Part shown: positions 1-7,352 of the stretch, in pieces
Position numbering within the stretch: position 1 is the first letter of the stretch
How the letters are laid out: every line of letters starts with the position of its first letter
DNA from: Clostridium carboxidivorans P7
Lineage (GTDB): Bacteria; Bacillota; Clostridia; Clostridiales; Clostridiaceae
Length of the DNA stretch: 64,000 bases
Direction of reading: 5' to 3'
Assembly: GCF_001038625.1 (NCBI RefSeq)
Contig: NZ_CP011803.1
Location: forward strand, 4,650,001 to 4,714,000
Program-made: the position numbers and the translations under genes
Notes under the pieces: generated by a model
Told to the model about the DNA's origin: nothing
Database searches by the model: none
Seen by the model: only the letters and a program-made list of their open reading frames with translations

Positions 1-1371
1 ATTTCTATTGATGTTATAGAAATGGATGCAGCGTCTAAAAGACGTTTGGAGGATATCAAGGATGTTATAGAAAATGTAAAGTATCCGCCTCAAGAGGGTA
101 AATATAAAGTATATATAATGGATGAAGTCCATATGTTAACTGCTGAAGCAGTAAATGCTTTTTTAAAAACATTAGAAGAACCACCTTCAAATGTTATATT
201 TATACTTGCTACAACAGATCCACAAAAGCTTCCAGTTACTATACTTTCACGATGTCAGAAATTTGATTTTAGGAGAATAAAAAGTTCAGATATTTTTGGC
301 AGGATGAGAGATATAGTTAAAGAACAAGGCATTTTTGCAGATGATAGAAGTTTAAATTTAATAGCTAGAATGAGTGATGGTGCTATGAGAGATGCCTTAA
401 GTATATTAGATCAAGCAATATCCATGGGTGGTGGAAAGGTAGAATATGAATCAGTTGTAAGTATGCTTGGACTTGTTACTAATGAAAATATGATAAAACT
501 TGCAGATAGTATAATAGATAAAAATGTAGAAGAGTCCATGAAAGTAATTGATGATATAGTTCTTAGTGGTAAGGATATTTATAACTTTATTAGAGATATG
601 ATTACCCATTTAAGAAATCTTTTAATGGTAAAGGTTTCTAAAGAACCTGAAGAAATTTTAGATATGTCTGAGGAAAATATAGAACTTTTGAAGGAACAAT
701 CTAAAAAAACGAAATCAGAAGAAATTATGAGAAATATAAGAATACTCCAAGATGCAGAAGAACAATCAAAATGGACAAAACAAAGTAGGATATATTTAGA
801 ACTGGCAGTAATAAAGATGTGTAAAATAGAGTATGATACTTCAAAAGAAGTTATACTTGCAAGGTTGAATAGACTAGAAGAAGCTATAAGAGAAGGAGAA
901 ATAAAGGTTTCTTATGAAAGGAATACTTCTAAAACAACAAAACATGAAGTGAAGAAAAACATAACTAAAAAGGATGTAGTTAAAGAAGCAGCACAACCTG
1001 TAATGGAACAAAATGTTTATTCAAAACTTACTGTGGATATAGTAAAAAGAAGTTGGAAGGACATATTAGAAGCTTTTAAAAGTAAACGACATATGGTTTT
1101 ATTTGCAGCATTAACTACAGGTCAAGTTGATGCATGCGATAAAGGAATAATAACTATTGGATATGACAAAGATTATTCTTTCAATAAGGAACGATTAGAA
1201 AAAGATGAAAATAGAAAAATTGTAGAAGCTATATTTTCTGAAGTATTAAAAGAAAAAGTAAGAGTACAGTATCATATAGATTTTCAAAATATGAATGGTG
1301 TAAATGATTCACCAGAGCAAGTAATTAAGGATGCTTTTGGAGAAGATATAGTAGAAATAATTGATGAATAA
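1..1371 (+). CDS. dnaX: DNA polymerase III subunit gamma/tau, 5'-truncated by window edge
   Basis: The clamp-loader ATPase subunit of the replicative polymerase. The reading frame is open from base 1 (Ile-Ser-Ile-Asp-Val-Ile-Glu precede the first Met), so the N-terminal Walker A part lies outside the window. Visible are the DExx box (residues MDEVHML, bases about 118-138), the sensor-1 region around ILATTDPQKLP and the sensor-2/SRC motif (LSRCQKFDF), then the helical oligomerisation domain and a short tau-like C-terminus. The next gene, yaaK, follows after 56 bp and recR after that, the classic dnaX-yaaK-recR order. Identity is secure; the protein length cannot be given. Confidence 0.96.
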   Translation: MSIDVIEMDAASKRRLEDIKDVIENVKYPPQEGKYKVYIMDEVHMLTAEAVNAFLKTLEEPPSNVIFILATTDPQKLPVTILSRCQKFDFRRIKSSDIFGRMRDIVKEQGIFADDRSLNLIARMSDGAMRDALSILDQAISMGGGKVEYESVVSMLGLVTNENMIKLADSIIDKNVEESMKVIDDIVLSGKDIYNFIRDMITHLRNLLMVKVSKEPEEILDMSEENIELLKEQSKKTKSEEIMRNIRILQDAEEQSKWTKQSRIYLELAVIKMCKIEYDTSKEVILARLNRLEEAIREGEIKVSYERNTSKTTKHEVKKNITKKDVVKEAAQPVMEQNVYSKLTVDIVKRSWKDILEAFKSKRHMVLFAALTTGQVDACDKGIITIGYDKDYSFNKERLEKDENRKIVEAIFSEVLKEKVRVQYHIDFQNMNGVNDSPEQVIKDAFGEDIVEIIDE

Positions 1372-1427
1372 ACAAAAAAATATGGTATAATTGAAATTAT
1401 GTAAAGTGAATTAAGGAGGAATTAATT

Positions 1428-1769
1428 ATGGCAAAAGGTGGATTTCCTAATTTCGGTGGAGGAAACATGAATAACTTAATGAAGCAAGCACAAAAGCTTC
1501 AAAAGCAAATGGAAGATATGCAAAGTGATTTAAAAAACAAGGAGTTTGAAGCAACAGTTGGCGGTGGCGCAGTAGTTGCAGTAGCAAATGGTAAAAAAGA
1601 AATAATTGATATAAAAATAAAGCCTGAAGTTGTTGATCCTGATGATGTAGAAATGCTTCAAGATTTAGTTTTAAGTGCATGTAATGAAGCACTTAAAAAG
1701 GCAGAAGACGAAACTGCTTCAGAAATGAAAAAATTAACAGGTGGAATGAATATGCCAGGAATGTTCTAA
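1428..1769 (+). CDS. yaaK: YbaB/EbfC family nucleoid-associated protein
   Basis: A 113-residue YbaB/EbfC-family DNA-binding protein, expected to act as a small dimeric nucleoid-associated protein. The N-terminus is Gly/Asn/Phe-rich, followed by the Gln/Lys-rich helix (MKQAQKLQKQMEDMQ) and the conserved beta core with GGGAVVAVANGKKE. The start has a strong AGGAGG site (from about 1414). It sits between dnaX and recR, the conserved position of this family in Firmicutes, where co-transcription is usual. A perfect hairpin follows at once, so recR may be partly uncoupled from it. Confidence 0.95.
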   Translation: MAKGGFPNFGGGNMNNLMKQAQKLQKQMEDMQSDLKNKEFEATVGGGAVVAVANGKKEIIDIKIKPEVVDPDDVEMLQDLVLSACNEALKKAEDETASEMKKLTGGMNMPGMF

Positions 1770-1778
1770 AAAATATGG

Positions 1779-1807
1779 AAAACCCCATCTTTTAAAGATG
1801 GGGTTTT
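1779..1807 (+). terminator. Hairpin between yaaK and recR
   Basis: A perfect inverted repeat with arms AAAACCCCATCTTT and its complement has only a short T run after it. recR starts 18 bp further on, so this is probably an attenuating terminator or an mRNA 3'-end stabiliser and not an operon boundary. Confidence 0.65.
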
Positions 1808-1825
1808 AAGTTGAGGTGAAAAAAG

Positions 1826-2422
1826 GTGGATTTTTATCCAATTGCAATAGAAAAGCTGATAGAAGAGTTTGCTAAACTACCAGGGATAGGGTATAAAACA
1901 GCACAAAGATTAACAATTCATGTTTTAAATTTACCTGGAGAAGAGGTTAAAGAATTTGCTGAAGCTTTAATTAAAGCTAGAGGAACAATAAAATATTGTT
2001 CTATATGTGGTAATTTTACAGACAGTGATCCTTGTGCAGTATGCTCTAATCCAAATAGAGACAAAAGTACTATATGTGTTGTAGAACAACCTAAAGATAT
2101 TATAGCAATAGAAAAGGTTAAGGAGTTTAATGGAGTTTATCATGTGCTTCATGGAAACATATCTCCTATGGCTGGAAGAGGTCCTGAAGATATAAAGTTA
2201 AAAGAACTTATTAGAAGAATAAATGGAGAAGTAAAAGAAGTAATAGTAGCTACAAATCCAAATATTGAAGGAGAAGCTACTGCTATGTATATATCAAAAG
2301 TATTAAAGCCGTTAGAAGTTAAAGTAACTAGAATAGCACATGGTATTCCTGTAGGTGGAGATCTTGAATATGCAGATGAAGTAACTTTAGCTAAGGCTAT
2401 AGAAGGAAGAAAAGAGATATAA
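1826..2422 (+). CDS. recR: Recombination mediator protein RecR
   Basis: RecR acts in RecFOR-dependent loading of RecA at gaps. The 198-residue protein has the N-terminal helix-hairpin-helix (LPGIGYKTAQRL, about residues 18-29), a C4 zinc finger (C58, C61, C70, C73) and a C-terminal Toprim domain (VVEQPKDI ... ATNPNIEGEATA). The start is GTG, directly after a GGTGAAAAAAG-type ribosome site. The length is the family norm. Confidence 0.97.
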   Translation: MDFYPIAIEKLIEEFAKLPGIGYKTAQRLTIHVLNLPGEEVKEFAEALIKARGTIKYCSICGNFTDSDPCAVCSNPNRDKSTICVVEQPKDIIAIEKVKEFNGVYHVLHGNISPMAGRGPEDIKLKELIRRINGEVKEVIVATNPNIEGEATAMYISKVLKPLEVKVTRIAHGIPVGGDLEYADEVTLAKAIEGRKEI

Positions 2423-2434
2423 TGAATATTAAGT

Positions 2435-2473
2435 CTATTTTGTGTCAATTATTATAAGTACTACACAAAATAG
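2435..2473 (+). promoter_or_regulatory. Perfect inverted repeat abutting the yaaL ribosome binding site
   Basis: Arms CTATTTTGTGT (2435-2445) and ACACAAAATAG (2463-2473) form an 11-bp perfect stem with a 17-nt loop. The right arm ends in the first two bases of the AGGAGG site (2472-2477) that serves the yaaL start at 2483. No T run follows, so a role in RNA stability or translation control is more likely than termination. Confidence 0.45.
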
Positions 2474-2482
2474 GAGGTTTTT

Positions 2483-2755
2483 ATGAATAGAAAAGAAATA
2501 CTTGCACATATAACTGGAAAGAATATGTATACTGAAGAGCAAGAGAGATTATTGGATGCAATAGATAAAGCAAGAGAAGATTTAAAAAATGCAGTAGGAT
2601 ATTTTGAATTAGTTAATGATCCTAGACTTGTAGATTATGCTATATATATGGAAGAAGCGGCAAAAGCTAAATATGCTTATTTATTAAATGAAGCAAAAAA
2701 GAGTAATTTAAAAGTTATTTCCAGTGATATATTGCAAGAAGTAAAGGTAGGATAG
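2483..2755 (+). CDS. yaaL: YaaL family protein (DUF2508)
   Basis: A 90-residue, Glu/Lys-rich, probably all-helical cytoplasmic protein with the typical stretch AREDLKNAVGYFELVNDP and a second helix ending YAYLLNEAKKS. It matches the small YaaL/DUF2508 family, which sits between recR and bofA in Bacillus and Clostridium, as here. Function is unknown. The start has AGGAGG 5 bp upstream of the ATG. Confidence 0.88.
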   Translation: MNRKEILAHITGKNMYTEEQERLLDAIDKAREDLKNAVGYFELVNDPRLVDYAIYMEEAAKAKYAYLLNEAKKSNLKVISSDILQEVKVG

Positions 2756-2771
2756 TTAAAATAACAGAAAT

Positions 2772-2810
2772 AAAAGTAAAGACTTTTTTAGTTTTTACTT
2801 TTCATTTTTG
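2772..2810 (+). terminator. Rho-independent terminator after yaaL
   Basis: Arms AAAAGTAAA and TTTACTTTT are followed by TCATTTTTG. It closes the dnaX-recR-yaaL block before bofA. Confidence 0.6.
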
Positions 2811-2872
2811 TTAATACTTTTATAATATAAGAATATAAATTTAGTAATAACAAAATTTTGGGGGAGGAAGTT

Positions 2873-3133
2873 ATGGATTTTCAATATATAGGATATTTTT
2901 TAATTGCCATTTTAGGACTATACATATTAGTAAAAATATTTTCTTGGCCTTTAAAGATATTATTCAAATTAGTAATTAATGCAGTGCTGGGAGCTGTATT
3001 ACTTATAATAGTTAATATAGTAGGGAGTTATTTTAATTTTTACATAGGAATTAATGCTATAACAGCACTTATTGCAGGATTTTTAGGAATACCAGGCGTT
3101 ATATTTCTTATTATTTTTAAATTATTTTTATAA
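2873..3133 (+). CDS. bofA: Pro-sigma-K processing inhibitor BofA
   Basis: An 86-residue integral membrane protein with three hydrophobic segments covering nearly its whole length and the family end NAITALIAGFLGIPGV. BofA restrains the SpoIVFB protease that activates sigma-K in the mother cell of sporulating Bacillus; clostridial homologues are common although SpoIVFB is not universal. I chose the ATG at 2873 because GGGGAGG lies 7-8 bp upstream; an in-frame TTG 15 bases earlier would overlap that site. Its position after yaaL is conserved. Confidence 0.9.
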   Translation: MDFQYIGYFLIAILGLYILVKIFSWPLKILFKLVINAVLGAVLLIIVNIVGSYFNFYIGINAITALIAGFLGIPGVIFLIIFKLFL

Positions 3134-3141
3134 AGTTATTT

Positions 3142-3187
3142 AGCAGCTAAATTAGTAGAACACTATTAGTTTTAGTTGCTATTTTTA
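3142..3187 (+). terminator. Terminator after bofA
   Basis: An imperfect stem (AGCAGCTAAATTAGTAG against CTATTAGTTTTAGTTGCT) is followed by ATTTTTAT. Confidence 0.65.
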
Positions 3188-3258
3188 TATGGACATGCAT
3201 CTGAATAAAAAGTAATAAAATAAATTAATTCACAAAAAATAATAAAAAACAAAAGATT

Positions 3259-3288
3259 TGTGGATAAGTTTTAACAACGTGTGAATAA
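3259..3288. promoter_or_regulatory. Pair of DnaA boxes upstream of sfsA
   Basis: TGTGGATAA (3259-3267) is a perfect DnaA box on the minus strand. TGTGAATAA (3280-3288) is a one-base variant in the same orientation, 21 bp away. They lie 25 bp upstream of the sfsA start. Confidence 0.55.
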
Positions 3289-3312
3289 AATTTTAAAATT
3301 GGAGATGGTACA

Positions 3313-4005
3313 TTGATTATAAAGAAAAATATTATAAAATCAGAGTTTATCAATAGACCTAATAGATTTCAAGCTTATGTAAAAATAAACGGGGTAGAGA
3401 CTATGGTTCATGTTCCTAACACAGGAAGATGCAAAGAAATCCTGATACCAGGATGTACTGTAATACTTAGGCAAGAAGACAATCCTAATAGAAAAACGGC
3501 CTATGATTTAATAGCAGCATATAAAGGTGATGTATTAATAAACATAGATTCGCAAATACCAAATAAAGTAGTTGAAGAAGCATTAAATGATAAAAGAATA
3601 GAATTACTCAGTAAATATAATAAAGTGCAAAGAGAAAAAACTTTTGGTAATAGTAGATTTGATTTTAAACTTACAGATGAATTGGAAAATGAATGTTATG
3701 TTGAAGTTAAAGGAGTAACCTTAGAGGAGGATGGAAAGGTAATGTTTCCTGATGCACCTACAGAAAGAGGAAAGAAACATTTGTTAGAATTAGTAGAAGT
3801 AAAAAAGTGTAACAAAGATGCAGCAGTAATATTTCTAATTCAAATGGAAAATGTAAATTATTTTTCACCAAATGATACAATGGATAAAGCTTTTTCAGAT
3901 GCCTTAAGATTTGCAGAAAAGAATGGAGTTCATGTAATGGCTTATAATTGTAAGGTTGGTGAAGACTTCATAACCTTATATAAATCCATACCAGTTAAAC
4001 TTTAA
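3313..4005 (+). CDS. sfsA: SfsA family nucleic-acid-binding protein
   Basis: A 230-residue protein of the SfsA family (sugar fermentation stimulation protein). The family has an OB-like N-terminal nucleic-acid-binding part and a C-terminal part resembling restriction-type nucleases. Hallmarks are FINRPNRFQAYV, HVPNTGRCKE, the nuclease-like core FDFKL...CYVEVKGVTLEEDGKVMFPDAPTERG and a C-terminal DALRFAEKNGVHVMAYNC. The start is TTG with GGAG 8-9 bp upstream. The physiological role is uncertain. Confidence 0.93.
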   Translation: MIIKKNIIKSEFINRPNRFQAYVKINGVETMVHVPNTGRCKEILIPGCTVILRQEDNPNRKTAYDLIAAYKGDVLINIDSQIPNKVVEEALNDKRIELLSKYNKVQREKTFGNSRFDFKLTDELENECYVEVKGVTLEEDGKVMFPDAPTERGKKHLLELVEVKKCNKDAAVIFLIQMENVNYFSPNDTMDKAFSDALRFAEKNGVHVMAYNCKVGEDFITLYKSIPVKL

Positions 4006-4120
4006 TTGGTATATTTTAATTGAATAGGTAACTATATAATTCTATAATATAATTATAAATAAAAGCGTAAATGGATGTTAAGTAAAGGAGGTGAAACTGC
4101 TCTTATAGGAGTGGTGTTGT

Positions 4121-4669
4121 ATGAAATTTAAGTATTGCCCAATTTGTGGACGAGAGTTAGAAGAAAAATATAGTTGGGATGAGGGGGGAGTGCCTTATTG
4201 CCCAGTAGATAAAATTATGTATTTTGATACTCCTAAGCCTTGTATTATAGTTGCCATAATAAAAGAAGACAAAATATTATTATTAAAACAAAGCTATATA
4301 TTTAAAAATTCTAAAGTGTTATTATCTGGATATGTTACTAATGGTGAAAATGTAGAAGAAACAGTTCATAGAGAAGTGTTTGAAGAAGCTGGACTTAAAA
4401 TAAAAAATTTAAAATATTTAGGCAGCGAATGTGTAGAATCAAAAGAGATAATAATGCTTACGTTTATGGCGGAATATGACAGTGGGGAAATAAATAAATC
4501 TTCCGAAGTAGAATGGGTAGATTGGCATCATATTGAAGATGCTTTATGTGAAATGAGTGAAGATAAAATAGGTAGAGGTATAGTAAAAAAAGTATTAAAG
4601 GAAATAGGCTATAATGGAGAAAAAGCATATAGATGTGAAAATGATGACTGCAATAATGAAACGTTTTGA
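4121..4669 (+). CDS. NUDIX hydrolase with N-terminal zinc ribbon
   Basis: A 182-residue protein with a CPxC...CP zinc ribbon (C6, C9, C27) and then a NUDIX fold. The NUDIX box is a perfect Gx5Ex7REUxEExGU (G70 to about residue 92; REVFEEAG core), so Mg-dependent pyrophosphohydrolase activity is expected. The ribbon-plus-NUDIX layout resembles NAD/ADP-ribose pyrophosphatases of the NudC type, but the N-terminal NudC domain is absent and substrate cannot be told. The C-terminus has two more Cys (CENDDC). Upstream a short open frame (GTG 4091 to TAG 4108, five codons) lies under its own AAAGGAGGTG site. Confidence 0.88.
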   Translation: MKFKYCPICGRELEEKYSWDEGGVPYCPVDKIMYFDTPKPCIIVAIIKEDKILLLKQSYIFKNSKVLLSGYVTNGENVEETVHREVFEEAGLKIKNLKYLGSECVESKEIIMLTFMAEYDSGEINKSSEVEWVDWHHIEDALCEMSEDKIGRGIVKKVLKEIGYNGEKAYRCENDDCNNETF

Positions 4670-4774
4670 TTAAAGTAATTATATAATTTGCATATGTAAA
4701 TAATTATATGTTAATATAAGGTAATATAATATGATATAAATAGTAAGTTAATGGTGTGAAAAGGGGGGAATAGT

Positions 4775-5461
4775 ATGACAAAACATATACCTGAAATTAA
4801 AGGTATATTAAGAAGACATATGATTGAAGTGCCTAATGTTATTAGAGAAGCAAGTGGGATAAGGATCTTTGGTAAAAGGCTGAAATCATTTTTATTTAGT
4901 ACAGATGTTGCAGTTATAAAAAATACCAATGCAGATGCTGTTATTGCAGTATATCCATTTACACCTCAACCGTTAATAACTGAAGCGATTGTGTTGTCAA
5001 CTGATATTCCTGTTTTTTGTGGTGTAGGTGGAGGAATTACTACAGGTAAAAGAGTGGTAAATTTAGCATTAGATGCTGAATTTAAAGGAGCCATGGGAAT
5101 TGTAGTTAACAGTCCTACACCTAATGAAGTAATAATGCAAATGAGAGATACTATAGATATACCAATAGTGGTTTCTGTAGTATCAGAATATGAAGATATT
5201 TCAGCAAGAATAGAAGCAGGAGCTACTATTTTAAATGTATCGGGAGCTAAAAGGACTGCTTATATTGTAAAAAAGATACGTCAACGATACCCTGAGTTCC
5301 CTATAATAGCAACAGGTGGTCCAACAGAAGAAAGTATAAAACAAACCATTGAAGCTGGTGCTAATGCTATTACATTTACACCTCCTACTGCAGCGGAAAT
5401 ATTGAGTAAGATAATGGTTAGCTATAGGGAAAAGTATGCTAGAGAACAAAATGGTGAATAG
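4775..5461 (+). CDS. TIM-barrel family protein of unknown function
   Basis: A 228-residue cytoplasmic protein with repeated beta-alpha units and phosphate-binding-like loops: PVFCGVGGGITTGKR (about residues 73-89), an IPIVVSVVSEYEDISARIEAGATILNVSGA strand-loop stretch, and PIIATGGPTEESIKQTIEAGANAITFTPP near the C-terminus. The last resembles the phosphate-gripping end of KDPG-aldolase or phosphoribosyl-binding barrels. Clostridial homologues are often labelled only 'hydrolase'. A reaction cannot be assigned. The start has a strong AAGGGGGG site. Confidence 0.6.
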   Translation: MTKHIPEIKGILRRHMIEVPNVIREASGIRIFGKRLKSFLFSTDVAVIKNTNADAVIAVYPFTPQPLITEAIVLSTDIPVFCGVGGGITTGKRVVNLALDAEFKGAMGIVVNSPTPNEVIMQMRDTIDIPIVVSVVSEYEDISARIEAGATILNVSGAKRTAYIVKKIRQRYPEFPIIATGGPTEESIKQTIEAGANAITFTPPTAAEILSKIMVSYREKYAREQNGE

Positions 5462-5520
5462 AAAAATTATGATTTAAACATATAAATTATTTATAAAAAG
5501 TAAACATGTGGAGTTTTAAT

Positions 5521-6303
5521 ATGAAAGGTTTATTATATTATTTTAGTGGTACAGGTAACACCAAGTGGGTAGCAGATACATTAAAAAAACATTTTAGGAA
5601 TAATAAAATAGATTTAGAGTTATTAAATATTGAAAAGGTTGATGAAGTTAAGCGTAATCAATTTGATTTTTTAATAATAGGTTCTCCTGTTTATGCTGAG
5701 ATAGAGCCGAAAATAGTAGATGATTTTTTAAACAAGCTTCCTAAGTGTATAAGAAATTTTAAAACAATTATATACGCTACCCAAGGTGGAAAATCATCAT
5801 CAGCACCAGCTATAATGGCAAAAAAATTAAAAAACAAAGGATATAACATTTTTATTGAAGAATGTATAAAGATGCCTAACAATTATTATTTTTTATTAAA
5901 CAAACAACCCAATGTTAATGAATATGATAAAATTTTATATAATGCGGAATGTAAGGTGAAAACTATAGTTGAAAGTTTTATGGAAAATAATAAATTAAAA
6001 AAAGAAAACTCTTTGATAAGAATAAAGCTTGGAAAAACATGTGGAAGTTTTTTTAGAAGGATGATTCCTAAAATTTCAAAAAATATTACGGCTACATCAG
6101 AATGTACTAAATGTGGTATTTGTCTTACAAATTGCCCAAAAGGTAATATAACGTTTGAAGATGGAAAAGCAGTTTTTCATAGTAAATGTATGTTATGCTT
6201 AAGATGCATTTATGTATGTCCGGTAAATGCTATAACATACAAAGGAAAAAAAATAAAGCAAATACAAAAAGATAGGATCAAGGGGGTAATTAAATGCCAG
6301 TAG
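5521..6303 (+). CDS. EFR1-type flavodoxin-ferredoxin fusion protein
   Basis: A 260-residue redox protein. The N-terminal flavodoxin-like domain has the FMN phosphate loop SGTGNT (residues 9-14) and YATQGG for the flavin. The C-terminal domain carries two [4Fe-4S] motifs: C195, C198, C201, C205 and C223, C226, C229, C233. It should pass electrons between FMN and iron-sulfur clusters; partners are unknown. I chose ATG 5521 (GTGGAG 7 bp upstream) over an earlier in-frame ATG at 5506. The next small Cys-rich gene overlaps its stop codon by 10 bases, so the two are probably translated together. Confidence 0.9.
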   Translation: MKGLLYYFSGTGNTKWVADTLKKHFRNNKIDLELLNIEKVDEVKRNQFDFLIIGSPVYAEIEPKIVDDFLNKLPKCIRNFKTIIYATQGGKSSSAPAIMAKKLKNKGYNIFIEECIKMPNNYYFLLNKQPNVNEYDKILYNAECKVKTIVESFMENNKLKKENSLIRIKLGKTCGSFFRRMIPKISKNITATSECTKCGICLTNCPKGNITFEDGKAVFHSKCMLCLRCIYVCPVNAITYKGKKIKQIQKDRIKGVIKCQ

Positions 6304-6449
6304 TTGATAAAAATTGTAATGTATGTCCTGAGTATGGCAAGGAGTGTCAGGGAAAGGCTGAAGATTGTATATGTAGAAGATGTCCAAGAAGCTTAGGAAA
6401 ATGTTTAATTACCAGGTATTGTACTGAAACAGAATCAATTTTAAATTAA
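6294..6449 (+). CDS. Small Cys-rich protein, 51 aa
   Basis: This short gene opens with ATG at 6294 and AGGGGG 7-8 bases upstream, and overlaps the end of the flavodoxin-ferredoxin gene. The 51-residue product has eight cysteines (positions 8, 11, 18, 25, 27, 30, 37, 43) in a pattern CxxC...C...CxCxxC...C...C. This suggests a metal- or cluster-binding protein, perhaps working with its redox neighbour. I do not recognise the family. Confidence 0.7.
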   Translation: MPVVDKNCNVCPEYGKECQGKAEDCICRRCPRSLGKCLITRYCTETESILN

Positions 6450-6450
6450 G

Positions 6451-6493
6451 AAGAGAGCTTTTATAAAATTATTTTTATAGAAGCTTTTTTTAA
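6451..6493 (+). terminator. Terminator of the flavodoxin-ferredoxin operon
   Basis: The stem AGAGCTTTTATAAAA / TTTTTATAGAAGCTTTTTTT directly follows the stop of the Cys-rich gene. Confidence 0.8.
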
Positions 6494-6619
6494 TTAAGGA
6501 ATTTTAAATTTTTTATAATTATTTTTTATTTTTAGTAATTTTATTTTTTATTAGGGTAATAATATTGTTATGGTAACTTTGATTTACAAAATGATATTAC
6601 TATTTTGGAGAGTGAATTT

Positions 6620-6805
6620 ATGATTTCTTTAGAAGATAAAATGTTAGTAGCACAAAATTGTGAAGAATATAGACCTAAAGATTATATAAATATTACAAAT
6701 ATGAGTTATATGTCTGGAAATTGTAACTACTGTGTTAATTATAATAATGGCACTTGTAATAAAAAGTTATTTGAGAAAATTGATAAAATGATAAAAGTTA
6801 ATTAG
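6620..6805 (+). CDS. Small conserved-type hypothetical protein
   Basis: A 61-residue product with three Cys in a compact C-terminal part (NCNYCVNYNNGTC), as in small clostridial metal-site proteins. I placed the start at ATG 6620, with GGAG 9-10 bases upstream; an in-frame TTG 15 bases earlier would precede that site. No family recognised. It stands alone before the serine operon promoter. Confidence 0.55.
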   Translation: MISLEDKMLVAQNCEEYRPKDYINITNMSYMSGNCNYCVNYNNGTCNKKLFEKIDKMIKVN

Positions 6806-6878
6806 GTCAAATAATAAGATTAATAATAAATTAAATAAAAAAATTCTAAAATGTAAATAAAAAAAATTAAAATATATG

Positions 6879-6907
6879 TTGACAAAATGTAATAATGTAA
6901 TTATAAT
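6879..6907 (+). promoter_or_regulatory. Consensus sigma-A promoter of the serine T-box operon
   Basis: TTGACA (6879-6884) and TATAAT (6902-6907) are both perfect, with a 17-bp spacer. Transcription would start near 6914, at the 5' end of the T-box leader. Confidence 0.9.
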
Positions 6908-6913
6908 AAAAAA

Positions 6914-7165
6914 CAAGCAGTAAGAAAAAAATAAAATTTATCCTATGAAGAGAATAGTAGCATAAAGTAAATTTAAGAGAGTCAGTGGATGGTGAGAACT
7001 GATAATTGTACTTTTGTGAATCCGCCTTGGAGGATTATTACGATGAGTAATACGGTTAAAATCGTTATTTTTAAGTAAGTGAGTCATATATTTAATTATG
7101 TGGCTAATAAGGGTGGCAACGCGAGTCAATCGTCCCTATGTGGATGGATTGGCTTTTTTATTTAC
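6914..7165 (+). promoter_or_regulatory. T-box riboswitch leader (probably tRNA-Ser)
   Basis: The leader has a stem I region (AGAGAGTCAGTGGATGGTG...), a candidate specifier in GTGAATCCGCC that reads UCC (Ser), the invariant T-box GGTGGCAACGCG (about 7112-7123) and a terminator stem (GTCAATCGTCC / GGATGGATTGGC) ending in TTTTTTA at about 7124-7163. Uncharged tRNA-Ser should pair with the T-box and favour the antiterminator. Serine biosynthesis genes lie directly downstream, which supports the serine specifier; the codon choice itself is inferred. Confidence 0.92.
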
Positions 7166-7172
7166 TATATGT

Positions 7173-7222
7173 GCTACAGCAGTGTACAACTTTGTATATG
7201 TAACGCTTTACTGCTGTACAGC
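7173..7222 (+). repeat. Inverted repeat in the leader between T-box and serA
   Basis: GCTACAGCAGT (about 7173) and ACTGCTGTACAGC (about 7211) pair with a two-base bulge. No T run follows. It may be a transcript-stabilising hairpin or a second control element. Confidence 0.35.
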
Positions 7223-7255
7223 TGTAAAATAAAATTGTACTTGGAGGTATCAAAC

Positions 7256-7336
7256 ATGTATAAATAATTATTCACATTAGGATATGTAGGAATAAAGCAA
7301 GATGCAGATAAAATATTAAAATTTTGGAATGAATAG
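7256..7336 (+). pseudogene. Broken short frame between T-box and serA
   Basis: An ATG with a strong TTGGAGG site opens at 7256 but meets TAA after three codons (Met-Tyr-Lys-stop). The same frame then stays open for 22 codons (starting LFTLGYVGIKQ) to a TAG at 7334, just before serA. In some clostridia a class-V aminotransferase gene precedes serA; MYK-LFT resembles the start and LGYVG a C-terminal motif of that family, so this may be its deletion remnant. It could also be a chance leader peptide. Confidence 0.35.
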
Positions 7337-7352
7337 AAGGGGGCTCTTAATA

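Noticed and set aside
1447..1692. Minus-strand frame opposite yaaK
   Set aside because: A shadow of the plus-strand gene with a Leu/His-rich composition and no start signal.
7079..7267. Frame through the T-box leader
   Set aside because: It overlaps conserved T-box and terminator elements and ends in the Met-Tyr-Lys mini-frame.
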